Assembly: GCA_028583605.1 (NCBI GenBank) | Contig: CM053327.1 | Span: 29,128,626 to 29,192,625, forward strand | Reading direction: 5' to 3' | From: Dastarcus helophoroides | Taxonomy: Eukaryota; Arthropoda; Insecta; Coleoptera; Bothrideridae | Length of the DNA stretch: 64,000 nucleotides | Part shown: one piece after another, positions 59,669 through 64,000 of the stretch | Layout: every line of letters starts with the position of its first letter | Numbering within the stretch: position 1 is the stretch's first letter | Notes under the pieces: generated by a model | Database searches by the model: none | The model's input: only the letters and a program-made list of their open reading frames with translations | What the model was told of the DNA's origin: nothing | Program-made: the position numbers and the translations under genes

Positions 59669-59676
59669 TTTATATA
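59669..59676 (-). promoter_or_regulatory. TATA box of the cuticle gene
   Basis: Minus strand TATATAAA at 59676-59669. Transcription should start near 59645; a TCAGT initiator lies only further down at 59619-59615, so the exact start is unclear. Confidence 0.6.
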
Positions 59677-60759
59677 GATTATGGTCCCCACGTTCTGTAA
59701 CGCAAGGTTGTTACGATATTACTTCCAAGCATTTTCGCAGGTTGCGATTTTTATTTGAGCCCTCATCCTCGAAGAGGATGGCATTTGTTAAAGTTCATTG
59801 TACTATAAGCTATGGTACCCCTGAGTAAAATTTGGACCATGAAATACTATTATTATTTATTTATTAGGGTTTATTTTTATAAAAATAGTTCGGTTATTGA
59901 ACAATTATTTGCTATAAAACTTGGACCCTTAACAATGACATAATTTAGTGCAGTATGGATTGTACATGATGAGCAATGTAGTCGTATGTTACAGCACTAT
60001 TAGAGATGTTTTAGATCATGTAGTGCACGTAGTACAATTTGAAGTAATTTCACTGCAATAAACAGTTGTAACTGAAACACTTTCAATTTATTCCACTTTT
60101 CAAACGAACGCAAATAAACTGTTGAAGTAACAAAAAAGTGTTTCACTGAATAAATTTTTCTTAGTCGAGACTAATACCAAGCTATTGGTAAGTTCGTTTT
60201 TTTCGTGCATGTATGTATGCAAGAATTAAATATTTAAATATTATGTTGACTCATATAGAATAACAACATAATAAAAAAAAAACTTTCGCATTATTAGGTT
60301 GGCCAAAAAAATGGGTGCAATTTTTTCAAATATGTAGAGCTACTTATTGGAACATTAATCCAATTTGGGTGTATAAGAATTCGGTTGGAGGTTTTATTTT
60401 TAATTAAAAACTAGAAGACCCTTGAGATTTTTTCTATTTGAAGATTACCTATCATATATTACGAACTTTAAACATCTTCAATAATTTTGATGAAATTACA
60501 TAGGAGAGTTTAGTGCCTGCTTTAGTTAGATATGCCGTAATTTGGACTGTAGGAATTTTTTTTTAATAACATAGCTTTATAAATGCTTTAAAATATTGCT
60601 AAATATTAGGCACCATTCATATTTAAATTGGCAGAATAAAGCATCACTTCAGCTAAAATAAGTTTTGAAAACATCGCACTGCACACAATTACTACAAAGA
60701 AAAATCTAAAGTTTTAAAGATTCCATGTAGTTATGCGAAAATATTAATAGGTTGAATAG
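59677..60759. other. upstream intergenic sequence
   Basis: Unique-looking AT-rich DNA upstream of the cuticle gene. No gene recognised. Confidence 0.4.
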
Positions 60760-60949
60760 TTTTTTTTTTGGTGGGACTGACTGGTATTTGGTTATCTTCA
60801 AAAATTGAAATACAAATCTTGTCCCCTGAAACCAAGAAAGTTTAAAAAACACAACAAAGGTTCCTCTAACGCGTTTTGATAGCCAAGCTATCACCTTCAG
60901 AGAGATTAGTATCTCTCTGAAGATGATCTGACAAGATTTGTATTTCAGT
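60760..60949 (-). mobile_element. palindromic A-tailed retroposon, copy 16
   Basis: Minus orientation: ten T then GGTGGGACTGACTGGTATTT at the left form the A-tailed 3' end. The loop carries AGAGAGATTAGTATCTCTCT. The far arm is shortened to GACAAGATTTGTATTTCA. Flanks GTTGAATA (left) and GTCGAATA (right) may be the target duplication. Confidence 0.75.
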
Positions 60950-61738
60950 GTCGAATAATATTTTGAAAATAACAGGAAAGGCAGTCATCATGAACATATT
61001 AAGACAGAAAAAATCTAAACTAAAAGGGTTATGAAAAGCTACAGACAATATTCATCAGTTGTCACCCTAAGCTTAAATCTAATTTTTTTAGAGAAAAGCT
61101 TTAACCTCGAAATTTCGAGTTTTCTTCAATTTCAACTTTTTTTCCAAAATTTTCAATTTAAACTTAAACTTTCGATTTTCTCTGTTTGATTTTTTTTTTA
61201 AATTGTGACCTGATTTTGAAATATTGATTTTTTTCTCGAAATGTTTATTTTTAAAACTCGTTTTTTTTATTTTTCGGTATTGTTAGTATATTTTGAAAGA
61301 TTGATTTTTTTCTCGAAATGTTTATTTTTAAACTCGTTTTTTTTTTATTTTCTTTATTGTTAGTATATTTTGTTTCCTCTAATTTGAAGCTTTATTGTTA
61401 GTATATTTTGTTTTCTCTAATTTGAAGCTCGATACTGAAAGGAACTATTGAATAGGGAGAACAAATTACCTAAATGCGTTATTTCTGCAATTTATATCAT
61501 ACACTAATGCAGCTTTTAAACCTAAATGTCAAATACATGATCTTGTTAAATGTAATTATGATATAATATATATTTATTATGAAAGCAAGAAACAGCTAAA
61601 ATTCCTTAGGTTTCGAGATACTAAGTAATTTAATGTACTTATATCTCGCCTAGCTCTTGTGAACTTGAAAATTCAACTTTCAATTTAACAAAACAAAATA
61701 TTTATAATGTAATGAAGAAGGATTGGAGAAAAATAAAG
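60950..61738. other. T-rich filler with a short tandem duplication
   Basis: TGATTTTTTTCTCGAAATGTTTATTTTTAAA is repeated at 61224 and 61301, and TTATTGTTAGTATATTTTGTTT(C/T)CTCTAATTTGAAGCT at 61354 and 61391. No gene. Confidence 0.5.
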
Positions 61739-62521
61739 GGGGAACCAAAATGAAGTAATTTTTGACTCACTTTACCTCACCCCTCAGCGGGTAGCCACCC
61801 CAATTTATTTTGTTTGAATATGAACCCACCTTATTTGGCACATCGTTGGAAAGCTCGTTGTTTTCTCTGTCCAGTCGTTGTCAGTGGTTTTTGAGATATC
61901 TATGTTTAAAATAAGAAACATTTTTAAAAAGAAATAATTTTGATTATGTCTTGGACTAAAAATTCTGTCATAAATGTTTCAAATATACATCGGGGAAACC
62001 AAAGAATGACTTACCCTTCCCCATTCCGTCGTCTTAGGGGCTAGCCACCCCTATTTATTCTTCTAAAATGAGAACCACCCCGTGTGGTACCTACTTGGAA
62101 AGGTTTATCTGCTTCTCAACACCTGTAAAAAAAAATAAAAGACCTTTCCAACGATGTATTACACTGGGTGGTTTTTTTAATTAATAGGGGTGAGCTCTTA
62201 GGGGACTGGGAGTCAACAAATACATACTTTGGTTTCGCTGATGTGCATTTGGGATTTTTAACGACAACATTTTTTGTGTAAGAGATAATTAAAATTACTA
62301 GTTTTCAAAAAATTTTACTTTAAACACCGATATTTCAAAAAACTAATCGTAGGATTTAATATTTTGTTATTAGACTGTAAAGACAAATCAACGAGCTTTC
62401 CAACGATGTGCCACACAAGATCAAGATAGCTTCTAGGTTCGCATTAAAAAAAAACAAGTTGGGGTGGGTACCTCTAAGGGGTAAGGCCGGGTAAGTCAAA
62501 AAGTACTTCATTTTGGTTCCC
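61739..62521. mobile_element. four-module palindromic element (~780 bp)
   Basis: Ends GGAACCAAAATGAAGTA (left) and its reverse complement TACTTCATTTTGGTTCC (right). Inside are two related modules in direct order (61739- and 61990-, each with GGTAGCCACCCC/GCTAGCCACCCC, GAACCACC and a GGAAAG motif) and two inverted (62145-62255; 62390-62521). The centre is near 62130. It may be a foldback DNA transposon. No target duplication recognised. Confidence 0.6.
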
Positions 62522-62896
62522 TGTCCTCGATATGTATTTCATTTAGTAATGGTAACAACTTTAGTCTAGCAGTTATTTCCGATTGCTATTTTTCAAATTG
62601 TCACCCTGTATATTTATTAGTTGATACCTGCGTCTTCGCCTGCCTGAAAGAAAAAAAAGGATTTGTGGGTCACCTTTTTGAAAATTCCGACATTTTTTGA
62701 AGAATTCGATTTTATTGAAAATTACGGATTATTTTGAAAATTTTGGCAGTCTAAAACGTCTATTTTTTTGACTACCGCAATTTCAAATTTTTCTTGAAAT
62801 TTTTGACTTAGTTTGGAAAGTTTTGATTTTTTTAGAAGTTTTAACTTTTCTCGAAAATTCCAACTTATTTAAAATTCTGGCTTTTTTTGTATTTAT
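62522..62896. other. spacer
   Basis: Contains CACCCTGTATA (62605), the reverse of a Tc1-like terminus, then T-rich filler. Nothing coding. Confidence 0.4.
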
Positions 62897-64000
62897 ACAG
62901 GTTGAACCAAATTTGATTTCCACTATAGGAATCTCGTAAACTATTAGAGATACAAAGAAGCTTAAAAAAGCAAAGTAGTACAGAATTTAATGCCCAATAT
63001 TATTCTGTTGAGAAAACAATTAAATTTCAATTCGTCTTGATTTTATTTAGAAAAAACTGAAAATTTCCATTTTTAAAAATCCGCTGTGACTTCTTTATTT
63101 GAAGTCCGATTAAGAAAATTCAATAAACTGTAATTACTCGTTTTTTGAGGCCATTTTATTGGTGCAAGTTGATTTTTTCTAAATTTAACCGTTTCCGAGA
63201 AAATTATGTTAACTTTGTTACGAGCCCAGGCTCATAATAGTTCGGCCGGTAATAATTTGTAACTATATTTTTCAAGATAATATTAAACTTAAAACAAAGG
63301 TGCAAAATTTAATCAAAACTATTACAACTATATTCAAATTTATACTTTTAAGTAGCTGAAACTGAAAATTATAATTAAATTATAATTTAATTTTTAAAGC
63401 ATAATGCCTCGCGGTAAGCCTTTAAGTAAAGATTTTCGTTTGTCCATCATTAATGCCCATAAGAAGGGTATTTCGGCACGTCAAATTTCAGTTTCTCATT
63501 CTGTGCCGCGTTCTACCGTTCAAGACATTATCAATTTATATAAAACTACTAATGGAGTTGATCAAAAAATTAAAACCGGCCGACCATCTACAATTACAGA
63601 AGCAAATAAAAGAGCTTTACGGAGAATTGTGAAAACAAATCGGAGATCTAACACTAAAGAGATTACTGTTTTATGGAGAGAAAGTACAGCCAAGGATTTT
63701 TCGTTGTCTACAACAAAAAGGACCATTAGAAAAATAGGATATAAATTTTATAAGGTAAAATTTATTCGTTTTTTTTTTTTGGTAGAAACTGTTGGCATCC
63801 AATTTTTTTTAACAGGCAAAAGAAAAGCCACTATTGACAACTTTACAAAAACGCAATAGACTAAAGTGGGCTCGGGAACATCAGAACTGGACTCAACGAC
63901 AGTGGTACAATATAATTTGGAGTGATGAGTCCAAATTTGATGTTTGTGTGGGCGACTCCCGTAAAAGGGTGTTACGAACATCCAACGAAGCATTCCATAA
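62895..64000 (+). mobile_element. Tc1-like DNA transposon, right end beyond window
   Basis: TA followed by CAGGTTGAACCAAATTTG near 62897 is the likely left terminus. The transposase start is about 500 bases further. The right terminus lies outside the window, so the boundary and terminal-repeat length cannot be checked here. Confidence 0.65.
63404..64000 (+). CDS. Tc1-like transposase with a 61-base intron, 3' partial
   Basis: Exon 1 (63404-63754) encodes MPRGKPLSKDFRLSIINAHK, a paired helix-turn-helix DNA-binding region (ISARQISVSHSVPRSTVQDII) and the GRPS linker, through IRKIGYKFYK. A T-rich intron with GT...AG ends occupies 63755-63815. Exon 2 from 63816 continues AKEKPLLTTLQKRNRLKWAR and QRQWYNIIWSDESKFDV, where WSDESKF carries the first catalytic Asp. 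It runs open to the window edge (NEAFH). Without splicing the frame breaks (61 is not divisible by three). No internal stop is seen, so this copy could be intact. The enzyme cuts and pastes DNA at TA sites. Confidence 0.85.

Overview
The window comes from an insect nuclear genome: AT-rich, gene-poor and very rich in transposons. Three protein genes look like host genes. Two are small secreted proteins of the MBF2 family, arranged head to head (761-1168 minus, 6457-6915 plus). The third is an R&R-type cuticular protein on the minus strand. Its signal peptide appears to be split by a 9.85 kb intron, with exon 2 at 49055-49738 and a four-codon exon 1 at 59593-59604 behind a TATA box. MBF2-family and R&R cuticle proteins point to an insect; I cannot name the order.

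Most of the rest is mobile DNA. By left-to-right order: a ~655 bp satellite array (1.8-5.2 kb); a truncated hAT-like end (8.8 kb); A-rich arrays (10-12 kb); a hammerhead ribozyme motif (13363-13419); hAT-like elements with 8-bp target duplications at 17231-19487, 20336-22958 and 26427-27558; a full-length but decayed R1-type LINE on the minus strand (28.8-34.3 kb) next to a TAG microsatellite; a pogo-like transposase remnant (34.9-35.2 kb); a three-level nest of hAT, solo LTR and hAT (36.76-40.69 kb); an inverted tandem array (44.9-47.3 kb); a second LINE (RTE-like, 52.4-55.7 kb) inside the cuticle-gene intron, itself hit by three smaller insertions; a ~319 bp satellite (56.0-57.9 kb); a four-module palindrome (61.7-62.5 kb); and the 5' part of a Tc1-like transposon with an apparent 61 bp intron, cut by the window end.

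Sixteen copies of one short family are scattered throughout. Each is an imperfect palindrome of about 120-430 bp. The copies end in a one-sided A tract, and eight are flanked by direct repeats of 9-14 bp, so they look like retroposons moved by a LINE rather than DNA-transposon MITEs. This A-tailed palindromic retroposon and the hammerhead ribozyme are the two most interesting items. A further oddity is that several elements with unrelated termini share the same internal low-complexity vocabulary built on GTCGAAATTTT.

No tRNA, rRNA or CRISPR array was seen. All calls are from reading the sequence; nothing was searched or folded by program.
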